A DNA stretch of 64,000 bases from Halocatena salina (GTDB lineage: Archaea > Halobacteriota > Halobacteria > Halobacteriales > Haloarculaceae). Positions 33,277 to 42,049 of this stretch are shown piece after piece (the first letter of the stretch is position 1; each line of letters starts with the position of its first letter). Below the pieces are notes generated by a model. That model searched no databases and was not told the origin of the DNA. It saw only the letters and a program-made list of their open reading frames with translations. Location: positions 1,364,001 through 1,428,000 of the forward strand of contig NZ_CP096019.1 in the NCBI RefSeq assembly GCF_023115355.1, read 5' to 3'. A program made the translations under genes and the position numbers.

Positions 33277-35043
33277 GTGTCAGTGAACAACTCAGTTCGT
33301 TCGTTCACGCAGTCGCTTGGACGTCGAGCGACGGGTGTGAGCGCGTTCATGGGCTGTGGAATCTGGCTCGTGCTCGTGGGCAATTCGTTGTTTGATCAGC
33401 TTGAGGTGCTCTTTTTACTGGCACCACTGATGATCGTGCCGTTGTTGCTCGGTCTCGTCGGTTGGGAGGTTCGATCACGCTGGTATCGCTATGCGGTGCT
33501 CGGTCAACCGATCGGGGCAGTTCTCGTTGTGGTCTCATTCACAGTTGATCGTGGGATAGCGGCCGGGGTGGCGATCGTTCCGTGGGTCGTGGTGACAGTG
33601 ATAGTGGCATTGTGGGGACTCGAACGGCTGTTATCCCGGGGTCTCGAACCGCTGTCTGCACTCGCCGTCGACGCCGGACTGTTGTACGTCATCGTCGGGA
33701 GTGGATGGTTGATGTGCAGCCGTCTCGGGCTACAGCCGATGGGGTTCAGTGATTCGATCGTGTTTTTCACCGCGGTGCACTTCCATTACGCCGGATTCGC
33801 CCTTCCGATACTCGCCGGCATGACCGGGCGCGTGGTTGAGGCGAACGGGGGGACCGTTGGACGATACGTCTACAGTGGTGCGGCCACGACGATCATAGTC
33901 GGTCCGGGGTTGATCGCCGCTGGGATCACGCTGTCACCGCTGATCGAGATAGTCGCTGTGACCGCGCTCGCCAGCGGAGTGATCGCGTTCGCGTTGGTGA
34001 CGCTGGTCGTCGTCGTTCCCGAACGGGGAAATCGGATCCAGCAGGTGGCGCTCGTGATCTCTTCGGTCGCGGTCGGTGTGTCGATGCTCTTTGCGTTCGG
34101 CTACGGCCTTTCTCAGTTCATCGGCCGAACGATCGCCGGACTTCGGATCGATACGATGGTGATGGTACACGGGCATTTGAACGCGGTCGGGTTTGCGCTG
34201 CTGGGCGCGCTCGGGTGGTCCATCTCTGTGCCATCTGCTATCTCTCATCGGGTTCCTCCGCTTAGTTCACTCACGGCCAACCGTCGGGTGGGCAAAGAGT
34301 TCCTCGAACGGAACGGTCTCCGCGGTTCGGATGCGCCCTCCGGACAGATGGATCAGCTGTCGGCGTACGCCCGGCCGGGGTTCGATCCGGAAGCCGTCCA
34401 CCCGTCGGTTCGGACGTTCTACGAGGAGACCAACGCCTATGAGCTGCAGTACGACGTGCAGTACCACTCCGGATTCCGGAGTGGGGCACGGCTCGGGAGC
34501 TGGGTGACAGCGCGGATCGAACAGTGCAATCTTCCCGCTCCGGGCGCTCAGACGAAACGAACCGACAGCCGAATCGTCGATGTCGACGACGTTGCCGATG
34601 GACGAACGGGCACCCGTGCGTGGATCAGAACCGATCTGGAGACGGAAAACGCGGTGTTCGTCGCCGTGTACGCCACACACGAACACAAGGGAGAAACGTA
34701 CATGAACATCGGACTACCACTACCGTGGTGCAACTTGTCCGCCGTTCTGTGGATCGATTCCGTCGACATCGATACTGATAAGCACGGAATCCGTCTCTCC
34801 TCGCGGCAACGGGACGATTCAGGCGACGAAGGTATCTATCTCCGAACGCCCATCGGTCCCGTCCGGCTCCCGATGCACGAGGATTTTCGCGTTTGGCCCG
34901 CGAAGTCCAAGGCCCGCTCTGACGACGATCTCGTGGCAGAACACCGGCTGTGGCTGTTCGGACGGCGGTTTCTCACGATCACGTACACCATCGAACGGAC
35001 GACGGCCGAGTCACCATTCGGGCAACGAGAACGCAATGGCTAA
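33277..35043 (+). CDS. YndJ-like membrane protein with C-terminal soluble domain
   Basis: A 588-residue protein. Residues 20-335 hold about ten membrane helices with the motif FFTAVHFHYAGFALP, diagnostic in my recollection of the YndJ family known from Bacillus. HGHLNAVGFALLG near residue 295 repeats the His-rich pattern. Residues 360-580 form a soluble beta-rich domain (GARLGSWVTARIEQCNLPAP and NIGLPLPWCNLSAVLWI), an extension not found in the short bacterial proteins. The start is the GTG at 33277. The mfnA gene begins 24 bases downstream. Function is unknown; the His motif suggests metal or heme binding. Confidence 0.8.
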   Translation: MSVNNSVRSFTQSLGRRATGVSAFMGCGIWLVLVGNSLFDQLEVLFLLAPLMIVPLLLGLVGWEVRSRWYRYAVLGQPIGAVLVVVSFTVDRGIAAGVAIVPWVVVTVIVALWGLERLLSRGLEPLSALAVDAGLLYVIVGSGWLMCSRLGLQPMGFSDSIVFFTAVHFHYAGFALPILAGMTGRVVEANGGTVGRYVYSGAATTIIVGPGLIAAGITLSPLIEIVAVTALASGVIAFALVTLVVVVPERGNRIQQVALVISSVAVGVSMLFAFGYGLSQFIGRTIAGLRIDTMVMVHGHLNAVGFALLGALGWSISVPSAISHRVPPLSSLTANRRVGKEFLERNGLRGSDAPSGQMDQLSAYARPGFDPEAVHPSVRTFYEETNAYELQYDVQYHSGFRSGARLGSWVTARIEQCNLPAPGAQTKRTDSRIVDVDDVADGRTGTRAWIRTDLETENAVFVAVYATHEHKGETYMNIGLPLPWCNLSAVLWIDSVDIDTDKHGIRLSSRQRDDSGDEGIYLRTPIGPVRLPMHEDFRVWPAKSKARSDDDLVAEHRLWLFGRRFLTITYTIERTTAESPFGQRERNG

Positions 35044-35067
35044 ACCCGAGAGTTCGATAGGGTAGCC

Positions 35068-36132
35068 ATGCAGCGGGCCGACCCGCAGGATTTCGCTCGC
35101 GTTCTCTCGTCGATGTGTACGATCCCTCATCCGGAGGCCCGCGCCGCAGCACAACGGTTTCTGGCGACAAATCCCGGCGATCCGGGAACGTACGAGACCG
35201 TTGCGGCGCTCGAAGAGGAGGCGATCGAGATGCTCGGACGGATTGCTGGACTCTCCGACGCGGCCGGATACGTCGCGTCGGGAGGAACGGAGGCCAACAT
35301 CCAGGCCGTTCGAATCGCGCGAAACCGTGCCCGGAACCGCGACGGTAGTACTGATCCGAACGTCGTCGTTCCAGAAAGCGCTCACTTCAGCTTCACGAAG
35401 GCCGCTGACGTGCTCGGTGTCGAACTCCGGCGTGCACCGCTTACGGACTATCGAACGGACGTCGACGCCATGGCCGAACTCACCGACGAACAGACGGTGT
35501 TGGTGGTCGCCGTAGCTGGAACGACCGAATACGGTCGGGTCGATCCGATCCCCGAGATCGCCGCGCTCGCAAAGGCACACGATGCACTCTGCCACGTCGA
35601 TGCCGCGTGGGGTGGATTCGTGCTTCCGTTCACGGACTACGACTGGAACTTCGAACACGCGCCGATCGACACGATGACGATCGATCCTCACAAGATGGGC
35701 CAAGCAGTCGTCCCTGCCGGTGGGCTGCTTGCGCGGTCTTCGGAACTGCTCGACCCACTGGCTATCGATACTCCGTATCTCGAATCGACCGGACAAGTGA
35801 CGCTCACTGGCACACGAAGCGGGGCAGGGGTTGCAAGCGCTGTAGCCGCGATGGAAGCGCTGTGGCCCGACGGCTATCGGACGGCCGCACGAACCGCACA
35901 GGACAACGCCGAATGGCTCACGGCGGCCCTCACGGAACGCGGATACGACGTCGTATCCCCGGTACTCCCGCTCGTTGCAGCCGACATTCCACGCGCCACG
36001 ATCGAGAAACTCCGTGACCATAACTGGCGCGTCTCGAAAACCGGAGCCGGTGAACTCCGCATCGTGATGATGCCCCACGTCACACGAGAGATACTCCGAT
36101 CGTTCCTCGACGATCTGGACCGACTCGACTGA
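35068..36132 (+). CDS. mfnA: L-aspartate/L-tyrosine decarboxylase MfnA
   Basis: A 354-residue PLP-dependent decarboxylase. The PLP-binding lysine is Lys209 in [24 protein letters not shown] and [14 protein letters not shown] are further group II decarboxylase motifs. In haloarchaea this protein acts as aspartate decarboxylase, giving beta-alanine for coenzyme A; in methanogens the same family decarboxylates tyrosine for methanofuran. The first is more likely here. It follows the YndJ-like gene by 24 bases and could be cotranscribed with it. Confidence 0.93.
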   Translation: MQRADPQDFARVLSSMCTIPHPEARAAAQRFLATNPGDPGTYETVAALEEEAIEMLGRIAGLSDAAGYVASGGTEANIQAVRIARNRARNRDGSTDPNVVVPESAHFSFTKAADVLGVELRRAPLTDYRTDVDAMAELTDEQTVLVVAVAGTTEYGRVDPIPEIAALAKAHDALCHVDAAWGGFVLPFTDYDWNFEHAPIDTMTIDPHKMGQAVVPAGGLLARSSELLDPLAIDTPYLESTGQVTLTGTRSGAGVASAVAAMEALWPDGYRTAARTAQDNAEWLTAALTERGYDVVSPVLPLVAADIPRATIEKLRDHNWRVSKTGAGELRIVMMPHVTREILRSFLDDLDRLD

Positions 36133-36198
36133 TCCACGGTTACCACCGTGGGTGTGCATGGCACAGAGCTAAGTACCACTGTAGAGTATATAAAAACG

Positions 36199-36489
36199 AT
36201 GTGGGGGATGCGACTCGGGCGCGAGGCGCGCGTCACATGTATCGCCTGCGGGACGCGAGTCGCTCGATCGAACGCACGTGAGTACGACAAAGAAGGGGAT
36301 CGGTGGGAGCGGACAGACAAGGAGTTCGAGCATCTGTGTAAGCCTTGTCACAGCGACATCGATCACCACCCACGGGGCGAACTCGAGCGGCTCCTGCTCG
36401 ACGTCGAGCAGCCGCGGCACATGACCCACGCGGAGTTCATCCACCGATACCACCGTCTGGTTGAGGAACGATACGGGCGCTCAGAATAA
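36199..36489 (+). CDS. Zinc-binding protein, DUF7562-like
   Basis: A 96-residue protein. The N-terminus MWGMRLGREARVTCIACGTRV has one CxxC, and FEHLCKPCHSDIDHHP brings a second CxxC followed by histidines. The C-terminal half is helical, ending YHRLVEERYGRSE. The pattern fits a haloarchaeal family I recall as DUF7562. A strong TATATAAA at 36187-36194 lies only 5 bases before ATG 36199, too close to be its promoter, so the start is uncertain and ATG 36208 is the alternative. Function is unknown. Confidence 0.72.
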   Translation: MWGMRLGREARVTCIACGTRVARSNAREYDKEGDRWERTDKEFEHLCKPCHSDIDHHPRGELERLLLDVEQPRHMTHAEFIHRYHRLVEERYGRSE

Positions 36490-36589
36490 CGCCGAGAGAT
36501 CCGTCCATCTCCACCGGGCGAGATTCTGTGGAGTGAGAACGCACGTCGATACCCGATACGGCTAACTGTCCCACTCCTGTAGCTCTTCT

Positions 36590-37894
36590 ATGAGCGATTC
36601 TCAGGATCAAGCGGAGGCCGGAACCGCCGAAGGGCAGGGTCCGGTTACGATCGATCGAGAGCTGGCGCGTCATCTCGATAACAAGCGCCAAGAGCTGTTC
36701 GAGAAGTTCGATATCCGGGACGAGTTTCCACCCGAAGTGATCGAAGAGGCCGAAGAACGGACGGCAAACGTCCAAGCGGAGATCGAAAGCGAGATCGACG
36801 ACCGGATCGATCTCCGCGATCGAACGACGTGGACGACCGATCCGATCGATGCCCAAGACTTCGACGACGCCATCAGCATCGAACGTACCGACGAGGAGTA
36901 CGTTCTGTGGGTGCATATCGCAGACGTCACCCACTACGTCCACCCCGACAGCGCCATGTGGACCGAGGCGATCGAGCGCAGCAACACCGTCTATCTCCCA
37001 GCCTACACGATCCATATGCTCCCACCGGTCCTCGCTGAAACGGTTTGTTCGCTCGTTCCGAACGAGGACCGACTCGCCCACACCGTCGAAATGCACCTCG
37101 ATCCCGAAACGCTCACCTATGAGTCTATCGACATCTACAAATCCGTCATTACCTCCGATGAGCGGCTGACGTACACCCAATGTGAACGCCGTCTGGACGA
37201 TCCCGACGCGCCGCTTCACGAAGAGTGTGCCCTGGTGTATGAGTTGGCGGAACGGATGCACGAACAGCGCAAGGCGGACGGATCGCTCGTGTTGAACCCC
37301 AGCCGCGATCGTGCACACACCATCATCGAAGAGTGCATGTTGAAAGCGAACAAGGCAGTCACTCATGAACTCATGTGGGATCGAGGTGTCGAGGCGATGT
37401 ATCGCGTCCATCCCCAGCCCGCGCCTGAAGAATGGGACGAAGCCCTACAAGAGATTCAGGAACTCAATGGCGTCTCGATCCCCGCTGGGAGCTGGGACGA
37501 TCCCCGCAAGGCAGTCAACGCCACCCTCGAACAGGCCCCCGACCGCCAGCTCAACAAGATCCAGCGCGCCGTGATGCGGGTGATGCCCCGCGCGAAATAC
37601 ATGAATGATCCGTTTGGGGGCCATCACGCCCTCAACTTCGAGATCTACGGCCATTTCACCAGCCCGATCCGACGGCTGTCGGATCTCATCAACCACTGGA
37701 TCGTCTACACCAACGACGTGCCCGTCGATCTCATCCAACTCTGTGACCGTGCCTCCGACAAACAGACCGACGCAGAACACTGTGAGCGGGAGTACAAACA
37801 GTTCCTCGAAGAGGTCGGTCTCGATCCCTACGCCGTCAACAACCGCGGACTGGAAGTCATCGAGGACGAAGACACAGATGCTGAAACACCCTGA
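36590..37894 (+). CDS. rnr: RNase R-like exoribonuclease (RNB domain only)
   Basis: A 434-residue 3'-5' exoribonuclease. The RNB catalytic centre is DPIDAQDFDDAISIERT (Asp90, Asp92, Asp93 with the earlier Asp84-87 region), followed by HIADVTHYV, and near the end GHFTSPIRRLSDLINHW. There are no cold-shock or S1 domains, so the protein is about half the size of bacterial RNase R. Haloarchaeal RNase R is known to consist of the catalytic domain alone and replaces the exosome, which haloarchaea lack. Start ATG 36590. Confidence 0.92.
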   Translation: MSDSQDQAEAGTAEGQGPVTIDRELARHLDNKRQELFEKFDIRDEFPPEVIEEAEERTANVQAEIESEIDDRIDLRDRTTWTTDPIDAQDFDDAISIERTDEEYVLWVHIADVTHYVHPDSAMWTEAIERSNTVYLPAYTIHMLPPVLAETVCSLVPNEDRLAHTVEMHLDPETLTYESIDIYKSVITSDERLTYTQCERRLDDPDAPLHEECALVYELAERMHEQRKADGSLVLNPSRDRAHTIIEECMLKANKAVTHELMWDRGVEAMYRVHPQPAPEEWDEALQEIQELNGVSIPAGSWDDPRKAVNATLEQAPDRQLNKIQRAVMRVMPRAKYMNDPFGGHHALNFEIYGHFTSPIRRLSDLINHWIVYTNDVPVDLIQLCDRASDKQTDAEHCEREYKQFLEEVGLDPYAVNNRGLEVIEDEDTDAETP

Positions 37895-37942
37895 GACCGC
37901 CGACGCCGAAAGATACACCGCCATGCCGCACCTACCCGCGGT

Positions 37943-38239
37943 ATGATCTCCCGTGTCGTACTGTCCCACCCCTCGGAGCTGAGCGACTGGGGACGGCTCC
38001 AGATCGATCAAACGCATTTTCGAGCGTGGCTCGTCCGATCACGCGACTCCTTCAGCGAGGGCGAGCGCTTCGAGGAATTCGTGGATACGGGTTGTTGTGG
38101 AAACACCCACTACATCGAGTTCGTCGTCGAACGCGTCGACGGCAGCGGTTCCGTGAGCCGTGAGACCGACATCGAATACACCGAACGAGACGGCCGCGAT
38201 CGTGGCGGCGGCTGGGCCGCCCGAAGCACCACAGAGTGA
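37943..38239 (+). CDS. Small hypothetical protein with CCGN motif
   Basis: A 98-residue protein starting MISRVVLSHPSELSDWG. The middle has FVDTGCCGNTHYIEFVVERVDG, and the C-terminus is Arg/Gly-rich. I recall similar haloarchaeal proteins sharing the CCGNxxxIEFxVE pattern but cannot name the family safely. Paired cysteines suggest metal binding. It starts 48 bases after the RNase R stop and may be in the same transcript. Confidence 0.65.
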   Translation: MISRVVLSHPSELSDWGRLQIDQTHFRAWLVRSRDSFSEGERFEEFVDTGCCGNTHYIEFVVERVDGSGSVSRETDIEYTERDGRDRGGGWAARSTTE

Positions 38240-38274
38240 GGCACGTTCTACCCCTCTTGGCCCGATTGTGAGAT

Positions 38275-38351
38275 CGATCAGTCGTCGTCGGAATCAATCC
38301 GACTCGATCAGTCGTCGTCGGAATCAATCCGACTCGATCAGTCGTCGTCGG
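38275..38351. repeat. 30-bp tandem repeat, 2.6 copies, at the aceA 3' end
   Basis: The unit CGATCAGTCGTCGTCGGAAT followed by CAATCCGACT stands at 38275-38304 and 38305-38334, with a partial third copy (about 17 bases) at 38335-38351. The third copy covers the last codons and stop of the minus-strand isocitrate lyase gene. Each unit is ten codons long and contains an in-frame stop, so the duplication copies the SDDD-stop end of the protein. Confidence 0.9.
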
Positions 38352-39399
38352 ATGAGATCGGATCCGACTTCTCCTCACTGAATCCTTCTGAGGCTTCCAT
38401 GCGGGCCTTCGCTTCCGGATCGAACTCGGCTTCGATCTCCTGGTAGCGGCTGACGAACGAGAGTTCGTGGTGGCTCTCTGTTTCGTGCCCGAGATACCGG
38501 TCTTCGAGATCGAACTGGGCCTGTTCGTCGTTTTCGGCGATGTTGGCGTAGTCCTCGTAGGCGGAGTGAGCGCCCGAGTGCAGTCCGTACAGCGTGATGA
38601 AGATGTATTTGTACCCCAGATCGCCAAGTTCTTCGAACGTGAGCGGGTCTTCCTCTTCGGACCACGCGAAACTCGACGAGTAGTTGAAGGCGAGCTTCAG
38701 ATCGGGATGGGTCTCGTGGATGGTCTCGGCGTAGTTGACGGCGTCTTCCCGCGAGGGGTCGGGCATCTCCGGCCAAACGAGATCCACGCCCGCATCGGCG
38801 TACAGTCGACCACGAGCGAGATGCTCGTCCCAGTCGCCGTTTGCCGATCCGTACGCGTCTGTCCGCGCGATGATGACCGTATCATCCGATTGCTTTGCGT
38901 CGACTGCTGCGGAAAACCGGGATTCGGCCTGTTCGCGAGAGACGATCTGCTTGCCAGCGATGTGGCCACACCGCTTGGGCGTGGTCTGGTCCTCGATGTG
39001 AACCGCCGCGACGCCAGCCTTCTCGTACTCCCGCACTGCTCGGCGGACGTTGTGAACACCACCGTACCCCGTATCACAGTCCGCGATAACCGGCAGGTTC
39101 GTCGCCTCCACCATGCGCTTTGCGTTCTCGACCATCTCCGTCATGGTCACCATTTCCAGATCCGGGAATCCGAACTGACCCAGCACGGTCGAGTAGCCGC
39201 TCATGTACGCCGCGTCCAACCCGGCCATCTCCGCGAGCCGGGCATCGAGCGCGTGGTACATTCCCGGTGCGAACACGAAGTCTTGCGAATCGAGGAGTTC
39301 GCGGAACTCCCGGGCGGCGCTGTTGTCCACGTCACGAATGCTTGCCTCTCTGTCGTTGACGAGCTGTTCGACCTTGTCTTCCTCTGTGTCGTTGGTCAT
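38338..39399 (-). CDS. aceA: Isocitrate lyase family protein
   Basis: A 353-residue enzyme of the isocitrate lyase/PEP mutase superfamily. It should cleave isocitrate to glyoxylate and succinate in the glyoxylate bypass. Motifs are [20 protein letters not shown] and KRCGH (catalytic Cys144). Its 353 residues fit the short haloarchaeal isocitrate lyase. The [10 protein letters not shown] form and close spacing favour isocitrate lyase over methylisocitrate lyase, which is the alternative. Malate synthase is not in the window. A TATA box at 39505-39514 predicts a leader of about 80 bases. The C-terminus is Asp-rich and followed by tandem copies of itself. Confidence 0.88.
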   Translation of the reverse strand: MTNDTEEDKVEQLVNDREASIRDVDNSAAREFRELLDSQDFVFAPGMYHALDARLAEMAGLDAAYMSGYSTVLGQFGFPDLEMVTMTEMVENAKRMVEATNLPVIADCDTGYGGVHNVRRAVREYEKAGVAAVHIEDQTTPKRCGHIAGKQIVSREQAESRFSAAVDAKQSDDTVIIARTDAYGSANGDWDEHLARGRLYADAGVDLVWPEMPDPSREDAVNYAETIHETHPDLKLAFNYSSSFAWSEEEDPLTFEELGDLGYKYIFITLYGLHSGAHSAYEDYANIAENDEQAQFDLEDRYLGHETESHHELSFVSRYQEIEAEFDPEAKARMEASEGFSEEKSDPISSDDD

Positions 39400-39724
39400 G
39401 GTTGTTGTATGTCCTCCCCGCCGAGCCGATGAGACCGTATCAACGGGGATCGCTGGTTGCTTCTGTGCGTTTGTCGATGTCCTTGCCGCAGTAAAAACTG
39501 TTATGATTTATAATGATAATATTCTTTAATCGGTTTACAGGGTGTAAATGGTGGGGATGGATTAAAGGGAGTGAGAATAACTAGCACATCTAGACCACTG
39601 GATTCATTGGATGTTCCTTCGGCGTTTGGCACGTGACAGCGATCAATACGTAATGTTCCGAAATTATCTAAATATTAACTGATTAGATCATAACAGCTAT
39701 GTATTCATTTCCGTTGGTTAGGAT
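39400..39724. other. AT-rich intergenic region with divergent promoters
   Basis: This 325-base gap lies between divergent aceA and the first lipoprotein gene. On the minus strand ATTATAAATC (39505-39514) is a TATA box for aceA. The right half is very AT-rich and should hold the promoter of the lipoprotein gene. No gene is seen. Confidence 0.5.
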
Positions 39725-40513
39725 ATGGAAACGCGACGACTGTCGGTACTGAGCCTTATCTTCATAGTTGGATTGGCTGGCTGTTCGGGGATGGCCCCGT
39801 TTGGAGAATCCGAAAACGTGACGGATACCCACGATCTTTCCTATCCTGACGGCTACAACGAATCAGGTATCACCGACCCAGAGACAGCAGTCAATCAGCA
39901 TAAATCGGTCCTCAGGGACTCTGAGAGCCTCACACTAAAACTGAACGCCACTGCTCAGTTTTCGGTTCTTAATGGATCACTTCGATTCCACGCAGAACAG
40001 AACACCACTAGCGAACGAGGGATGTTGTCAATGGCCGGCATGGTGGAAAATAACACATTCATGGAAGAATCGGAATATAACTCTAATGGGACAACATATG
40101 TTATGAACAAAACAGAAGAAGAACCCGTCCAATACGAGGCGTATCAGGAGTCGTTCGGTAGTCAGCCCACCTTTGACGAAGGCTATGTGTCGGAGTGGCT
40201 CACAAACGCGACGGTTGGAGAGCCGACCCAGATCACCCACAACGGCGAACAGGTGTTCCGATACGAAGTGACTGACGCTGCAGCCGCTGAGCCGTTTGGT
40301 CTGGACATTGATGATAATATAACGCTGAACGATCTCAACGGAACGATGCTCGTGGATGAGAACGGTATCGTCCGGTCGTTCTCTTACACGATGAACTACA
40401 CCACAGCTGATGGAACTGACAAGATGCTATCTGCTGACTACCGAATATCTGACCTCAATGCGACTACCGTCGAGGAACCAGACTGGGTTGAAACCGCAAA
40501 AGAGCAAGTTTGA
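39725..40513 (+). CDS. Lipoprotein paralog 1 (DUF7537-like family)
   Basis: A 262-residue surface lipoprotein. The signal METRRLSVLSLIFIVGLAGC ends in a lipobox Cys20. After a short linker comes the family tag SYPDGYNESGITDPE, then an alternating beta-strand domain and the C-terminal tag SDLNATTVEEPDWVETAKEQ. The sequence alternates T/S-rich strands, as in LolA/LppX-type lipid-binding folds, but that is only an inference. It is the first of five tandem paralogs. I recall this family as DUF7537. Many NxS/T sites (for example NNTF, NGTT) could be glycosylated. Confidence 0.85.
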   Translation: METRRLSVLSLIFIVGLAGCSGMAPFGESENVTDTHDLSYPDGYNESGITDPETAVNQHKSVLRDSESLTLKLNATAQFSVLNGSLRFHAEQNTTSERGMLSMAGMVENNTFMEESEYNSNGTTYVMNKTEEEPVQYEAYQESFGSQPTFDEGYVSEWLTNATVGEPTQITHNGEQVFRYEVTDAAAAEPFGLDIDDNITLNDLNGTMLVDENGIVRSFSYTMNYTTADGTDKMLSADYRISDLNATTVEEPDWVETAKEQV

Positions 40514-40552
40514 ACACTCAGTGATCGGAGCTGACTCGAAACGGTATTGCAA

Positions 40553-40572
40553 ATAATAACGATCATATATCC
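40553..40572 (+). promoter_or_regulatory. Promoter block shared with paralog 3
   Basis: ATAATAACGATCATATATCC is matched at 18 of 20 positions by 42012-42031. The CATATAT part is a TATA box about 26 bases before ATG 40592, so this paralog should be transcribed leaderless from its own promoter. Confidence 0.6.
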
Positions 40573-40591
40573 ATTCCTGATGATTGAACGT

Positions 40592-41386
40592 ATGAAAACG
40601 CGGCAGTGGTCAATGGTGTGTCTGGTGGTCATCGTCGGATTGGCAGGCTGTTCGGGATTGTTTCCGTCCGACGGAAAGCAGTCTGGAACCACGACGGAGC
40701 CCCACGATCTTTCCTACCCTGACGGCTACGGGGGATCGGGGATCACCGATCCCGAAAAAGCGATTGACCAGCACGAATCGGTTCTCAGTAAAGCAGACAG
40801 TCACACTCTAACAGTGAACGTTACTGGTGAGGTATCAATATTTAATACGTCAATGGATTTTCAGTTGGAACAGAACACTGCCGCCGAACGTGAGGCCTTT
40901 TCTGAGTCATTTAGTGTTGAAGAAAGCACATTCATACGGGAATCAAGATATAGCTCGAGTAATAATACATATGAGATGAATAAAACGGAGGACGAACCCG
41001 TTCGATACGAGACGTATCAAGAGTCGTTCGATAGTCAGGCTGTCTTCGTTCAAGGGTTTATTTCGGAGTGGCTTTCGAACGCGACGTTCGGAGAGGCGTC
41101 CCGCGTTACTCACGACGGCAAACAGGTGTTCCGATACGAGGTCACTGGCGTTGATTCTGCCGAACCGTTCGTTCTCGACTTCGATGGGGATCCGAGGTTG
41201 AAATCGTTCAACGGGACGGCGTTCGTGACCGAGAACGGCGTCGTTCGATCGTTCTCCTACACGATGGGCTACACCATAGCTGATGGAACGAACAAGACGC
41301 TATCCGCCAAGTATCATATCACTGATGTCGATTCCACCACCGTCGAGGAACCGACGTGGGTCACAACCGCCAAAGAACAGACATGA
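40592..41386 (+). CDS. Lipoprotein paralog 2 (DUF7537-like family)
   Basis: A 264-residue lipoprotein; the lipobox follows MKTRQWSMVCLVVIVGLAGC. The family tag reads SYPDGYGGSGITDPE, and the C-terminus reads SLTTVEEPTWV-like (VDSTTVEEPTWVTTAKEQT). It is the closest relative of paralog 1, including the YETYQESF and HDGKQVFRYEVTG segments. The start is ATG 40592, matching the TATA spacing and the 20-residue signal of the other copies; an upstream ATG at 40580 is possible. Convergent DUF5817-like gene follows. Confidence 0.85.
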   Translation: MKTRQWSMVCLVVIVGLAGCSGLFPSDGKQSGTTTEPHDLSYPDGYGGSGITDPEKAIDQHESVLSKADSHTLTVNVTGEVSIFNTSMDFQLEQNTAAEREAFSESFSVEESTFIRESRYSSSNNTYEMNKTEDEPVRYETYQESFDSQAVFVQGFISEWLSNATFGEASRVTHDGKQVFRYEVTGVDSAEPFVLDFDGDPRLKSFNGTAFVTENGVVRSFSYTMGYTIADGTNKTLSAKYHITDVDSTTVEEPTWVTTAKEQT

Positions 41387-41401
41387 ATTCCTGTCGGTCC
41401 C

Positions 41402-41926
41402 TCACAGGAGCCGATACCGACCGTCGGTTTCGGTGACAGTCCCTCGTTGGACGAGTTTGTCGAGCGCATCGTGAACGTAGTCGTTAGGAACACCCGCGGC
41501 AACAGCACGATCCACGATCTCTTCGCGCGTTGGTCGGTCGAGATCCGATAGCGCCCCGAGCACGATCTCTTTTCGGCTGCCCTCGCGTGTCGAACCGGTG
41601 GTGGCGCGTTCCTCAGCGGCAGCGGTGTCGTCCGTGTCGATCCCCATCCGATCGAGATACTCCTTCGGACTCATGCCAGCAGCGTCGGCTTGCGCATCGA
41701 GTTCTGCGAAGCTGTCCACCGCAGCGTACGCATCACTATGACCGCTTCGCTCGGCGAGTAGCCGGGCACGGACCTCGCGAGCAGCGTCGAGATCGTCGTT
41801 CCGATAGATCGTCCGCAGCTTCTCGAAGGCGGTTCGACGACCGCACCGAGGACACTCCGTCGTTTCCGGACGGTCTTCCACGATCTTCAGCGCCGAACAC
41901 GCCGGACAGCCGACCACACTGTACAT
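41402..41926 (-). CDS. DUF5817-like zinc-ribbon / winged-helix protein
   Basis: A 174-residue protein. The N-terminal MYSVVGCPACSALKIVEDRP with CPRCGRRTAFEKL forms a zinc ribbon of two CxxC pairs. Then a helical region (DAAREVRARLLAERSGHSDA) and a C-terminal winged helix (PTREEIVDRAVAAGVPNDYV to VTETDGRYRLL) follow. The combination fits the haloarchaeal family I recall as DUF5817. DNA or RNA binding is likely from the domains. It is inserted between paralogs 2 and 3 on the opposite strand and has no evident link to them. Confidence 0.85.
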   Translation of the reverse strand: MYSVVGCPACSALKIVEDRPETTECPRCGRRTAFEKLRTIYRNDDLDAAREVRARLLAERSGHSDAYAAVDSFAELDAQADAAGMSPKEYLDRMGIDTDDTAAAEERATTGSTREGSRKEIVLGALSDLDRPTREEIVDRAVAAGVPNDYVHDALDKLVQRGTVTETDGRYRLL

Positions 41927-42011
41927 ACGAATGCTTGCGTCGGGATCGTAGTTAAATCACTGGACCGATCACTCACAGAAGATCGCTCCGGATCGAAACG
42001 ATCCAGAACAG

Positions 42012-42031
42012 ATAATAACAATCACATATCC
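42012..42031 (+). promoter_or_regulatory. Promoter block of paralog 3
   Basis: ATAATAACAATCACATATCC matches the block at 40553-40572 in 18 of 20 positions. CACATATCC lies about 24 bases before ATG 42050. The shared sequence shows that duplication carried the promoter along. Confidence 0.6.
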
Positions 42032-42049
42032 GCCCCCGATAGTAAAATT

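Noticed and set aside
35011-36159. 382-codon minus-strand frame
   Set aside because: Antisense of mfnA, which has a complete PLP-enzyme motif set.
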